58,799 nt of DNA from NCBI RefSeq assembly GCF_000759775.1, contig NZ_BBMY01000015.1:1-58799 (forward strand), read 5' to 3'. The position numbers and the translations under genes were made by a program. Shown here one piece after another: positions 49,216 to 58,799 of the stretch. This DNA is from Escherichia albertii NBRC 107761 = DSM 17582 (lineage in GTDB: Bacteria > Pseudomonadota > Gammaproteobacteria > Enterobacterales > Enterobacteriaceae). The stretch's first letter is position 1, and each line of letters opens with the position of its first letter. Below the pieces are notes generated by a model that worked only from the letters and a program-made list of their open reading frames with translations, was not told where the DNA came from and did no database searches.

Positions 49216-49665
49216 TTATTTCCCGTAACCTTTTGATGGGGTAAAGGTATTCCCCACGATTGGCGCGGTATCGGCCTGCGGTACGTGACATTGCAGACAG
49301 AAGTAACGACGCGGAGCCACTTCTGCGCCTACTTTGCCGTCACTATCCATAAAGTGAGTAGGACTGATGCGCGGTGCGCCGGTAGTGCGATAACTTTCAA
49401 CACCGTGGCACTGTAAGCAGCGGTTGGTATTGGTCGTTACCTGATAACCTTCAACGCTATGCGGGATCATTGGTGGTTGATTCACATAGTTCAGCGGCAT
49501 CCGCTCCTGCTCTTTTGGCATCCGAATGGCCCCTTCCTGTGTCCCGGATACTTCCGGCGACTGGCTAAAATCGACGCCATTAGCCGCCCAAACCGCGCCG
49601 CTTACCACCAGGGCCAGCATCGCCGTCCATTGACACAGCGCTTTCTTCAGGTCATGGCTTTTCAT
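49216..49665 (-). CDS. napB: Diheme cytochrome c NapB
   Basis: Periplasmic electron-transfer subunit of nitrate reductase. A signal peptide (about 1-35) precedes two CLQCH heme sites. ATG 49665 gives 149 aa as in K-12 and overlaps the napH stop; a start 7 codons upstream is less likely. Confidence 0.96.
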   Translation of the reverse strand: MKSHDLKKALCQWTAMLALVVSGAVWAANGVDFSQSPEVSGTQEGAIRMPKEQERMPLNYVNQPPMIPHSVEGYQVTTNTNRCLQCHGVESYRTTGAPRISPTHFMDSDGKVGAEVAPRRYFCLQCHVPQADTAPIVGNTFTPSKGYGK

Positions 49666-50525
49666 GATTTCGCTCCCGAACTCCATCGTGTAGTTATTGT
49701 AAATACATCCTCAGAACAGACATCCACGCAGCGACCGCACGTCATGCAATCGCGGCTGGTGACCTGCACCGGGCTTTGTTCATCCAGCACCGGGGCACGT
49801 AGCACATGCGGTTCCGGGCAAACATGAAAACAATCCATACAGCGGTTACATTTCTGCCGATCGGTGGCCGCAACGGTGATAACACCTTTGCTACCCAGCA
49901 CGCCATACAACGCGCCCACCGGACAAATGTGCCCGCACCAGCCGTGTTCAACGACCAGTAGATCAAATAAAAACAGCGCGAGAATAAGCAGCGCGCCGCT
50001 GCCGAATCCCATTACCAGACTGCGCCCCATCAGGGAAACGGGGTTGATCCATTCCCAGATGAGCGTACCGGTTAAGGCCGATCCTACCAGGATGACAACC
50101 AACAACACGTACCGAATATGACGTGGGATTGTCGCGGACTGATTGAGTTCAAATCGCCTGCGCAACCAATTCGCTAAATCGGTAATCGGGTTCAGCGGGC
50201 AGACCCAGCTGCAAAATAATCGCTTTCCAGCCAGGGCGTAGAGCACAGTGATAATCACTGCACCAGTCAATGCCACTGCGGCTGGCAGATGACCGCTGGC
50301 AAGGCTTTGTAGCGTCATCAGCGGATCGGTCAGCGGGACAGTGTCGAGCAACAAGCTACTGCTGTAGTTGCCATGCAAAATCCACACGCCAAACCACGGA
50401 CCGCTCAGAAACATGCCCAGCACGAAGAACTGGCAAAGGCGACGCAACACCAGCCAACAGTGACTGCGCCACCAGCCTTTTTTCGCCAGCGCCTCTCGCC
50501 CGGCGTCACGTTTACGATTTGCCAT
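49662..50525 (-). CDS. napH: Quinol dehydrogenase membrane component NapH
   Basis: Iron-sulfur membrane protein that with NapG channels ubiquinol electrons to NapC. Four membrane helices are present with the CSWVCPLNP motif on a cytoplasmic loop. Two C-terminal [4Fe-4S] sites have CxxCxxCxxxCP spacing ([14 protein letters not shown] and [11 protein letters not shown]). The 287 aa match K-12. It overlaps napG by 14 bases. Confidence 0.96.
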   Translation of the reverse strand: MANRKRDAGREALAKKGWWRSHCWLVLRRLCQFFVLGMFLSGPWFGVWILHGNYSSSLLLDTVPLTDPLMTLQSLASGHLPAAVALTGAVIITVLYALAGKRLFCSWVCPLNPITDLANWLRRRFELNQSATIPRHIRYVLLVVILVGSALTGTLIWEWINPVSLMGRSLVMGFGSGALLILALFLFDLLVVEHGWCGHICPVGALYGVLGSKGVITVAATDRQKCNRCMDCFHVCPEPHVLRAPVLDEQSPVQVTSRDCMTCGRCVDVCSEDVFTITTRWSSGAKS

Positions 50526-51207
50526 CGTTCCCCTCCAGCCAACCGAAGCGGTAGTGGTGACCTAACTCCCCTTTCGCCAGAGACAACGGCAACACCTTGA
50601 TTGCCGGTTGTTCCAGCACGCACACTTTTTCGCACTTACCGCAGCCAGTACAGGCATCGCTGTGAACCGTTGGCAGAAAACGGGCGTGCTTGCCGGTACG
50701 CGTATTGCGTTCCAGCTCCAGGGTAATCGCTTCATCAATTTTCGGGCATTCGCGATAACAAACATCGCAGCGCAATCCCTGAAAGTTGAGGCAGTTCTCC
50801 TGGTCCACCAGCACTGCCAGCCCCATCCGCGCGTCATCGATCGATTCGATCTCACGATCCAGCGCACCACTGGGGCACACTTTGGCGCACGGAACGTCCT
50901 CACACATTTCGCAAGGAACATCCCGCGCGACAAAATACGGCGTACCTGCCGACAGGCCAGAGGCCAGCGTCGCCAGTTTTAAAGTGTCGTAAGGGCAAGC
51001 CTGAACACACTGACCGCAACGTACACAGGCACTGGCAAAGGCGTTCTCGTTTATGGCTCCGGGCGGGCGCAACCGCACGCCAGATGCGCGTGCGGTTTGC
51101 TGTTGTAACCCCAGCGCCACGCCCACGGCAGCCAGCCCGCCAGCTGTGCGAACGACATCGCGCAGAAAGCGGCGGCGACCATTTTGAGGTTTCGCTGACC
51201 GGGACAT
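50512..51207 (-). CDS. napG: Ferredoxin-type protein NapG
   Basis: Periplasmic iron-sulfur protein exported by the Tat route, with a twin-arginine signal RRRFLRD at about 11-17. Four [4Fe-4S] cysteine clusters lie between residues about 55 and 205. Works with NapH. The 231 aa match K-12. It begins 6 bases after napA. Confidence 0.96.
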   Translation of the reverse strand: MSRSAKPQNGRRRFLRDVVRTAGGLAAVGVALGLQQQTARASGVRLRPPGAINENAFASACVRCGQCVQACPYDTLKLATLASGLSAGTPYFVARDVPCEMCEDVPCAKVCPSGALDREIESIDDARMGLAVLVDQENCLNFQGLRCDVCYRECPKIDEAITLELERNTRTGKHARFLPTVHSDACTGCGKCEKVCVLEQPAIKVLPLSLAKGELGHHYRFGWLEGNDGKS

Positions 51208-51213
51208 AATGGC

Positions 51214-53700
51214 TTACACCTTCTCCAGTTTGACCGCGCACTTCTTGAAGTCCGTCTCTTTCGAGAGCGGATCGGTCGCATCCAGCGTCAGTTTGTTAAC
51301 CAACTGTGCGGCGTCGAAGAACGGCATGTACACCAGGCCCTGCGGCGGACGGTTACGACCACGCGTTTCGACAATCGAGATAACCTCACCACGGCGAGAA
51401 ACCACTTTTACTTTGTCGCCACGACGCAAGTCGCGTTTTTTCGCATCCAGCGGATGGATAAACAGCACGGCCTCCGGGAAGGCACGGTGCAGTTCTGGTA
51501 CACGGCGAGTCATACTGCCGGTGTGCCAGTGCTCCAGTACGCGTCCGGTAGAAAGCCACAGGTCATACTCTTCATCCGGGGCTTCTGCCGCCGGTTCAAA
51601 CGGCAGCGCGAAGATCACCGCTTTGCCATCCGGTTTGCCGTAGAACTTGTAACCTTCGCCCGCTTTCACGTACGGGTCGTTACCTTCGCTATAACGCCAC
51701 TGGGTTTCTTTACCGTTAACCACTGGCCAGCGAATACCACGCGCTTTGTGATAGTCGTCGAACGGCGCGAGATCGTGACCATGACCGCGACCAAACCACG
51801 CGTACTCTTCGAACAACCCTTTTTGCAGATAGAAGCCCAGCTCGCGGGATTCATCGTTCAGTTGATCTTCCGCCAGTTCGGATACCGGGAATTTGCTCAC
51901 TTCCGGGGTAGCATACAGCACCTCATACAGAGTTTTGCCGCGCAGTTCCGGTTTCTTCGCCAGCAACTCTTCCGGCCACACTTCTTCAGTTTTGAAGCGG
52001 CGGGAGAACTGGACCAACTGCCAGAGATCCGATTTCGCCTCGCCCGGCGCCTGTACCTGTTGACGCCAGAACTGGGTACGGCGTTCAGCGTTACCGTAAG
52101 CCCCCTCTTTCTCTACCCACATTGCAGTCGGCAGGATTAAGTCGGCTGCCAGCGCACTGACCGTCGGATACGGGTCAGAGACGATAATAAAGTTGCGCGG
52201 ATCGCGCCAGCCCGGCATACGTTCTTCATTAATGTTCGGCCCGGCCTGCATGTTGTTGGTACACATCGTCCAGTAAACATTCAGCGTGCCGTCTTTCAAC
52301 GCACGGTCTTGTGCTACCGCGTGCAGACCGATTTTTGCCGGGATCGTGCCGCTCGGAATATTCCACTTCTTCTCGCAGATATCACGGTGTTTCTCGTTGG
52401 TCACCACCATGTCCGCAGGCAGACGGTGAGCAAAGGTGCCCACTTCACGCGCAGTACCACACGCGGAAGGTTGCCCCGTCAGGGAGAACGGACCGCAGCC
52501 CGGCTGGGAAATTTTACCCGTCAGCAGGTGCAGATTGTAAACCAGGTTGTTGGCCCACACGCCGCGGGTATGCTGGTTGAAGCCCATCGTCCAGTAGGAG
52601 ATGACTTTCTTGTTCGGATCGGCATACAACTGCGCCAGTTGTTCCAGCTGATCTTTCGGCACGCCAGTCATTTCGGCGGTTTTTTCCAGCGTATATTCGG
52701 CAACGAAGGCTTTGTAATCTTCAAAGCTCATCGGTTCGGACGCGTCGGATCCCGGGTTTTTCGCCGCTTTTTCCAGCGGATGAGTCGGACGTAAGCCATA
52801 ACCGATATCCGTCACCCCTTTGCGCAGGTTGACGTGCTTGCTCAGGAAGTCCTGATTCACCGCATTGTTTTGAATGATATAGTTGGCGATATAGTTCAGG
52901 ATCACCAGGTCAGACTGTGGCGTAAAGATGATGCCGTTATCTGCCAGTTCAAAGCTACGATGCTGGTAAGTAGAAAGCACCGCCACAGTGACATCCTGAT
53001 TAGAAAGGCGACGGTTAGTGATGCGCGACCACAGGATCGGGTGCATCTCCGCCATGTTCGCGCCCCACAGCACAAACGCATCAGCCTGTTCGATGTCGTC
53101 ATAGCAGCCCATCGGCTCATCCATACCAAAGGTACGCATGAAGCCAACAACCGCCGACGCCATACAGTGACGCGCGTTCGGGTCGATATTGTTCGAACGG
53201 AAGCCCGCTTTGAACAGTTTGGACGCGGCATAACCTTCCCAGATAGTCCACTGACCAGAACCGAACATACCGATCGACTCCGGCCCTTTTTCTTTCAGGG
53301 CAGTTTTGAATTTCTCTTCCATCACATCGAAGGCCTGGTCCCAGGTGATTGGGGTGAATTCGCCTTCTTTGTCATATTTACCGTTTTTCATACGCAGCAG
53401 CGGCTGCGTTAAACGGTCTTTACCGTACATGATTTTGGGCAGGAAATAGCCCTTAATGCAGTTCAGGCCACGGTTAACCGGCGCATCCGGGTCGCCCTGA
53501 CAGGCCACCACACGCCCCTGTTGCGTTCCGACCAGAACGCCGCAACCCGTACCACAGAAACGGCACGGCGCTTTATCCCATTTAATGGCTTCCTGCTGAC
53601 CAACAACGGCGCGGGCAACGCCCGGCACGCTGAGACCGGCAGCCGCCGCAGCGGCCGCAACGGCGTTAGCTTTCATAAAGCTACGACGACTGAGTTTCAT
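51214..53700 (-). CDS. napA: Periplasmic nitrate reductase catalytic subunit NapA
   Basis: Molybdenum enzyme reducing nitrate to nitrite in the periplasm. The Tat signal SRRSFMK (about 4-10) leads to an [4Fe-4S] site with Cys46, Cys49, Cys53 and Cys81. The Mo-bis-MGD domain has the ligand Cys in ARHCMASA (Cys179). The 828 aa equal K-12. The napD stop overlaps its start by 4 bases; NapD binds this signal peptide. Confidence 0.98.
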   Translation of the reverse strand: MKLSRRSFMKANAVAAAAAAAGLSVPGVARAVVGQQEAIKWDKAPCRFCGTGCGVLVGTQQGRVVACQGDPDAPVNRGLNCIKGYFLPKIMYGKDRLTQPLLRMKNGKYDKEGEFTPITWDQAFDVMEEKFKTALKEKGPESIGMFGSGQWTIWEGYAASKLFKAGFRSNNIDPNARHCMASAVVGFMRTFGMDEPMGCYDDIEQADAFVLWGANMAEMHPILWSRITNRRLSNQDVTVAVLSTYQHRSFELADNGIIFTPQSDLVILNYIANYIIQNNAVNQDFLSKHVNLRKGVTDIGYGLRPTHPLEKAAKNPGSDASEPMSFEDYKAFVAEYTLEKTAEMTGVPKDQLEQLAQLYADPNKKVISYWTMGFNQHTRGVWANNLVYNLHLLTGKISQPGCGPFSLTGQPSACGTAREVGTFAHRLPADMVVTNEKHRDICEKKWNIPSGTIPAKIGLHAVAQDRALKDGTLNVYWTMCTNNMQAGPNINEERMPGWRDPRNFIIVSDPYPTVSALAADLILPTAMWVEKEGAYGNAERRTQFWRQQVQAPGEAKSDLWQLVQFSRRFKTEEVWPEELLAKKPELRGKTLYEVLYATPEVSKFPVSELAEDQLNDESRELGFYLQKGLFEEYAWFGRGHGHDLAPFDDYHKARGIRWPVVNGKETQWRYSEGNDPYVKAGEGYKFYGKPDGKAVIFALPFEPAAEAPDEEYDLWLSTGRVLEHWHTGSMTRRVPELHRAFPEAVLFIHPLDAKKRDLRRGDKVKVVSRRGEVISIVETRGRNRPPQGLVYMPFFDAAQLVNKLTLDATDPLSKETDFKKCAVKLEKV

Positions 53701-53960
53701 GGTGTTTCCTCACCTTGCTCTTCCTGCTGGTGATAAACCAGCGACACCGCCAGCACGCCCTCTACATTGCGTACTGACTCAATAGTTTGAATTAGCGTTT
53801 CGCTGTCTTCGGCTTCCGCTACCACAATCAACTGACCGCTCGGCACGTCGCTGACGGCGACTTCACAGCCGGGAAAGGCGTTCAGTTGGCTGCTGATATC
53901 TGGAATTCGCTCGCTTTTTGCCTGGACCACCAGGCTGCAAACTTGCCAGTTAGTGTGCAT
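53697..53960 (-). CDS. napD: NapA signal-peptide-binding chaperone NapD
   Basis: An 87-aa cytoplasmic chaperone with a ferredoxin-like fold that binds the NapA twin-arginine signal until cofactor insertion is complete. It overlaps napF by 11 bases and napA by 4. Sequence and length match K-12. Confidence 0.96.
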   Translation of the reverse strand: MHTNWQVCSLVVQAKSERIPDISSQLNAFPGCEVAVSDVPSGQLIVVAEAEDSETLIQTIESVRNVEGVLAVSLVYHQQEEQGEETP

Positions 53961-54444
53961 GGAGATACTCCGCAGTTATGGCTGATACCGGACAACTGGC
54001 TGCACATGCACCACATCCGTTGCAAAGTTGATTATTAAGTTGCGGTTGGTAGATCCCAGAAAGCGTCGGGCGAAAGATAATTGCCATCGGTTCACAGCTA
54101 TCCTGGCAGCGACGGCATTCAACGGCCTGATACGCCAGGCACGCTTCCCCAATGGTGAACTGCAAATCCCAAGCCCTGGTGTGGCGCGGAGAAAATAGCG
54201 ATTCGGGGCAAGCTTGCGCACAGGCGTAGCAGAAACTACATTCATTATTTTTGAAATCGACGGTTGGATAGCCACCTGCGCCGCGCTGCAATATACCGTT
54301 TTCACAGGCATTAATGCAGGCATCACAGCGAGTGCAATGGGTCAGAAAATGAGACTCGTCACCGGACCAGGGCGGACGGATACCGTTACTGGTTTTGCGC
54401 CAGCGACCAGTGAGTATGCCCCGACGGGATGCATCAATTTTCAC
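53950..54444 (-). CDS. napF: Ferredoxin-type protein NapF
   Basis: Cytoplasmic polyferredoxin of 164 aa that interacts with NapA and assists its iron-sulfur maturation. Four cysteine clusters are visible: CTRCDACINAC, CSFCYACAQACP, CRRCQDSC and CNGCGACAASCP. It is the first gene of nap-ccm, after the FNR/NarP-controlled promoter. Confidence 0.96.
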   Translation of the reverse strand: MKIDASRRGILTGRWRKTSNGIRPPWSGDESHFLTHCTRCDACINACENGILQRGAGGYPTVDFKNNECSFCYACAQACPESLFSPRHTRAWDLQFTIGEACLAYQAVECRRCQDSCEPMAIIFRPTLSGIYQPQLNNQLCNGCGACAASCPVSAITAEYLHAH

Positions 54445-54531
54445 ATTGACCTTCCATCATTAACGCACTCTGAAATCAGAGAACGACCAAATAAACCGCA
54501 TAATTAATAAGTCATTTTTATGAGCGTTAAG

Positions 54532-54592
54532 ATATTAAAGGATGTGTCAGAGATGCATACCCCGATCGAGGTAAAACCTGTTGCCGGATCAA
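54532..54592 (-). promoter_or_regulatory. nap promoter with NarP and FNR sites
   Basis: TACCCCG-AT-CGAGGTA (54558-54573) is a 7-2-7 NarP/NarL heptamer pair. A TGTTGCCGGATCAA FNR site with one perfect half lies at 54579-54592. Their centres are exactly 20 bases apart, the distance between the known -44.5 and -64.5 sites of napF. TAATAT at 54532-54537 is the matching -10. The rest of 54445-54849 serves nap and eco; no gene is seen in it. Confidence 0.75.
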
Positions 54593-54849
54593 AAGAGTGG
54601 CGGGAAAGATGGTAAAAACGGGGTTTTGCTCACATTTCAAATGGTTATAAACAAAATTATATAGCGATAAATTCACCAAAGATATTTCTCCAGTCGCCAC
54701 TATTCATCAGTACATAACACTAACAGAGCAGGTTAAATTGTCTGAATCTCCTTTAAATCATTCACAAAGCAAATTAATAAATTTAGTGAATATGCTAATC
54801 TTCAGCGACATCATTGGTGAAAACCTATAAATGAAGAAAGGAATACAAA

Positions 54850-55338
54850 ATGAAGACTATTCTACCTGCCGTTTTATTTGCTGCTTTCGCCACAACCTCG
54901 GCCTGGGCGGCAGAAAGCGTCCAGCCGCTGGAAAAAATCGCGCCGTACCCACAAGCTGAAAAAGGAATGAAACGTCAGGTGATTCAGCTTACACCGCAAG
55001 AAGATGAATCTACCCTCAAAGTAGAACTGTTAATCGGTCAGACGCTGGAAGTGGATTGCAATCTGCATCGTCTTGGCGGGAAACTGGAAAGCAAAACCCT
55101 GGAAGGCTGGGGCTATGATTATTATGTCTTTGATAAAGTCAGCTCCCCGGTTTCAACGATGATGGCTTGCCCGGATGGTAAGAAAGAGAAGAAATTTGTC
55201 ACCGCATATCTGGGCGATGCCGGAATGCTGCGTTACAACAGCAAACTGCCAATCGTGGTATATACGCCAGACAATGTGGATGTGAAGTACCGCATCTGGA
55301 AAGCGGAAGAGAAAATTGACAACGCGGTAGTTCGCTAA
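54850..55338 (+). CDS. eco: Ecotin, periplasmic serine protease inhibitor
   Basis: Dimeric inhibitor of trypsin-like and chymotrypsin-like proteases. The 162-aa precursor has a signal peptide of about 20 residues (cut after AWA). The reactive loop is [10 protein letters not shown], with a Met-Met pair carrying the P1 residue and a disulfide between the loop Cys and VDCN. AAAGGA lies upstream of the ATG. Confidence 0.97.
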   Translation: MKTILPAVLFAAFATTSAWAAESVQPLEKIAPYPQAEKGMKRQVIQLTPQEDESTLKVELLIGQTLEVDCNLHRLGGKLESKTLEGWGYDYYVFDKVSSPVSTMMACPDGKKEKKFVTAYLGDAGMLRYNSKLPIVVYTPDNVDVKYRIWKAEEKIDNAVVR

Positions 55339-56095
55339 ACTGCTGTGAAGTGCTGCCCCCCACAGGTCGGATAAGGCGGTCACGCCGCATCCGACATCTG
55401 ACGCCTGAGCCAGGTGCCTGATGCGACGCTGACGCGTCTTATCAGGCCTACACCGCTGTGAAGTGCTGCGCCCCGCAGGTCGGATAAGGCGGTTACGCCG
55501 CATCCGACATCCAATCCCGGAGCCGATTGCCTGATGCGACGCTGGCGCGTCTTATCAGGCCTACGCCGCTGTGAAGTGCTGCGCCCGCAGGTCGGATAAG
55601 GCGGTCACGCCGCATCCGACATCCAATCCCGGAGCCGGGTGCCTGATGCGACGCTGACGCGTCTTATCAGGCCTACACCGCTGTGAAGTGCTGCGCTCCC
55701 CGTAGGTCGGATAAGGCAGTTACGCCGCATCCGACATCTGACACCTGAGCCAGTTGCCTGATGCGACGCTGGCGCGTCTTATCAGGCCTACGCTGCTGTG
55801 AAGTGCCGCACCCCGTAGGTCGGATAAGGCGGTTACGCCGCATCCGACATCCAATCCCGGAGCCGGGTGCCTGATGCGACGCTGGCACGTCTTATCAGGC
55901 CTACGCTGCTGTGAAGTGCCGCCCCCCGTAGGTCGGATAAGGCGGTTACGCCGCATCCGACATCCAATCCCGGAGCCGATTCCTGATGCGACGCTGGCGC
56001 GTCTTATCAGGCCTACGCCGCTGTGAAGTGCAGCCCACGTAGGTCGGATAAGGCGATTACGCCGCATCCGACATCTGACGCCCGAGCTGGGTGCC
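55339..56095. repeat. Seven-unit REP/BIME array between eco and mqo
   Basis: GGTCGGATAAGGCG units recur seven times (about 55365, 55480, 55592, 55706, 55818, 55931, 56042), alternating with six inverted GTCTTATCAGGCCTAC units. The period is 110-117 bases. Units are 90-95% alike by eye, with the clearest variation in the CCCC stretch before each and in the linkers. The array fills essentially all of the eco-mqo gap. Confidence 0.93.
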
Positions 56096-56110
56096 GGAGC
56101 CGGCGCATCA

Positions 56111-57769
<1,659 letters not shown>

Positions 57770-57922
57770 TTACTTTTAGTCGCTTTATTGCAGGTGAGAT
57801 TTGCGCGGCATCAACGGTAACACTTAAGCAACAATATTTAAATAATGTTTATAGTTTATATTCTAATTTTAGAAACATTATAATTCCGTTGATTAATTAT
57901 AGGGTTATTGGAAAGAAAGGAT

Positions 57923-57955
57923 TTTTACCTGGTGGCGGAAAACCACCAGGTAAAA
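57923..57955. other. Perfect 13-base inverted repeat between mqo and yojI
   Basis: The two arms (57923-57935 and 57943-57955) enclose a 7-base loop. The T run is on the 5' side and the A run on the 3' side, opposite to a standard terminator in both directions, so an operator or RNA-stability role is possible. Confidence 0.6.
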
Positions 57956-57964
57956 GTGAAAACA

Positions 57965-58799
57965 TCATGCCGTCCGGGCAACGGCATCACGTGAAGCCGC
58001 ATCGCGTTCTTCGCCGATCAGCTCGCTAAGCTGCCCGCTGCGCATCTCCAGCAGGCGGTCAGCGTGGATAAAGTAGTGATCATCATGGCTGATAGCAAAA
58101 ATGGTTTTACCCATCTCCTGCATTAACGGCAGCAACACCTGATAAAACTCACGGCGGAAGTGCGGATCCTGATCCGCCGCCCATTCATCCAACAGGATAA
58201 TGTCGCGTTCTTCTGCCAACGCCAGCAACAACGCCACGCGTTTTTTCTGCCCTTTTGATAACCTCAGGTTAAGAATTCGCCCATTACTTAACTCAAGCTT
58301 ATGGCCCATTTTCAACTGAGCCAGCCACTTTTCGACCAGTTGCGGGTTAGCAGGTTTCCCCCCCGGCCCCAGCAGTTGATCGAACAGCCAGACATCGGTA
58401 AATACCGCTGAAAACAGCTTGCGATAATCTTCTGTTTTTTCACCGCGGACAGGTTTGCCATCCAGCAGAATTTCTCCGCTTTGCGGCTGATATAAGCCAG
58501 TCAACAACATCGCCAGCGTTGATTTACCGCTACCGTTGCCACCAATAAGAAACAACAGTTCGCCACGTTTAATGGTGAGGTTAATCGGCCCAACGGAAAA
58601 AGCGTTATCCTGATAGCTAAATGTTACATTACGCAACTCCAGCGTTTGCCAGTCAGGAAATGCCTGCGGGCGTGGGAATTCCGCTTTAAAAGGCGCGAGC
58701 GCAAATTTGTTCAGCTTGTTAAACGCCACCTGTGCCGTCAACAACGTCGGCAATGCGCCAACTGCCGAAAGTAGCGGCGTTCGCAGGAACAATAATGTT
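57965..58799 (-). CDS. yojI: ABC transporter YojI, C-terminal part (runs off the window)
   Basis: The last 277 residues of a fused membrane-ATPase exporter, reported to pump microcin J25 out with TolC. The end of the membrane domain is followed by the nucleotide-binding domain with Walker [10 protein letters not shown], signature LSKGQKKR and Walker [13 protein letters not shown]. The N-terminal half and start lie beyond 58799. Confidence 0.93.
   Translation of the reverse strand, partial: TLLFLRTPLLSAVGALPTLLTAQVAFNKLNKFALAPFKAEFPRPQAFPDWQTLELRNVTFSYQDNAFSVGPINLTIKRGELLFLIGGNGSGKSTLAMLLTGLYQPQSGEILLDGKPVRGEKTEDYRKLFSAVFTDVWLFDQLLGPGGKPANPQLVEKWLAQLKMGHKLELSNGRILNLRLSKGQKKRVALLLALAEERDIILLDEWAADQDPHFRREFYQVLLPLMQEMGKTIFAISHDDHYFIHADRLLEMRSGQLSELIGEERDAASRDAVARTA

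Noticed and set aside
55339..56095. CRISPR-like regular repeat array
   Set aside because: Units are palindromic REP sequences in alternating orientation with conserved, non-unique linkers, and no cas genes occur.

Overview
The window is a chromosomal segment of an Escherichia species. Gene order and protein sequences follow, from memory, the E. coli K-12 fruBKA to yojI interval at near-identity, but with differences that make it a different strain or a close relative (E. coli or a sister clade). No rRNA is present; there is one tRNA, tRNA-Pro(GGG).

Layout. 1-4.1 kb: fructose PTS operon fruBKA (minus strand) behind two Cra operators. 4.4-11.4 kb: setB, yeiW, efpL, a nonsense-broken yeiQ, yeiR, lpxT, mepS. 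11.6-18.8 kb: pdeN and the yejABEF peptide ABC importer. 18.8-23.7 kb: yejG, bcr, rsuA, radD, rplY. 23.7-26.5 kb: an accessory three-gene locus absent, as I recall, from K-12. It encodes a small tetraheme cytochrome c, a secreted FAD-binding reductase and a NapC-type quinol dehydrogenase, i.e. a split flavocytochrome c-type anaerobic reductase. 26.8-30.0 kb: yejK, yejL, yejM. 30.1 kb: proL. 30.18-38.44 kb: an integrated P4/PICI-like satellite using the 3' end of proL as attachment site. 38.5-41.1 kb: yejO, full length here. 41.4-54.4 kb: narP and the nap-ccm operon (periplasmic nitrate reductase plus cytochrome c maturation). 54.8-58.8 kb: eco, a seven-unit REP/BIME array, mqo, and the 3' part of yojI.

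How the parts fit. NarP and FNR drive the nap-ccm operon, and matching FNR and NarP sites lie upstream of napF at the classical 20-bp separation. The Ccm machinery encoded here would also attach hemes to the accessory cytochromes at 24-26 kb. That reductase has the FAD motif of the fumarate-reductase/flavocytochrome c3 family, but by eye lacks all four of the family's dicarboxylate-binding and catalytic residues, so its electron acceptor is probably not fumarate and is unknown.

The satellite encodes an integrase, an AlpA regulator, an Ash/Icd-like overlapping pair, a DUF927-type helicase, SSB, a ProQ/FinO-family RNA chaperone, a PerC-like regulator and a small protein resembling the Tad2 (DUF2829) anti-Thoeris family. 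It has no recognisable capsid or terminase genes. Its most unusual DNA feature is a pair of mirror-image iteron clusters (core TGGGACAAG, mostly 21-bp phased) on either side of the ssb-to-tad2-like block. These look like a two-part replication origin comparable in plan to P4 ori/crr. Other unexplained repeats are 11-bp and 22-bp phased arrays upstream of alpA and a four-site AATGATCC array.
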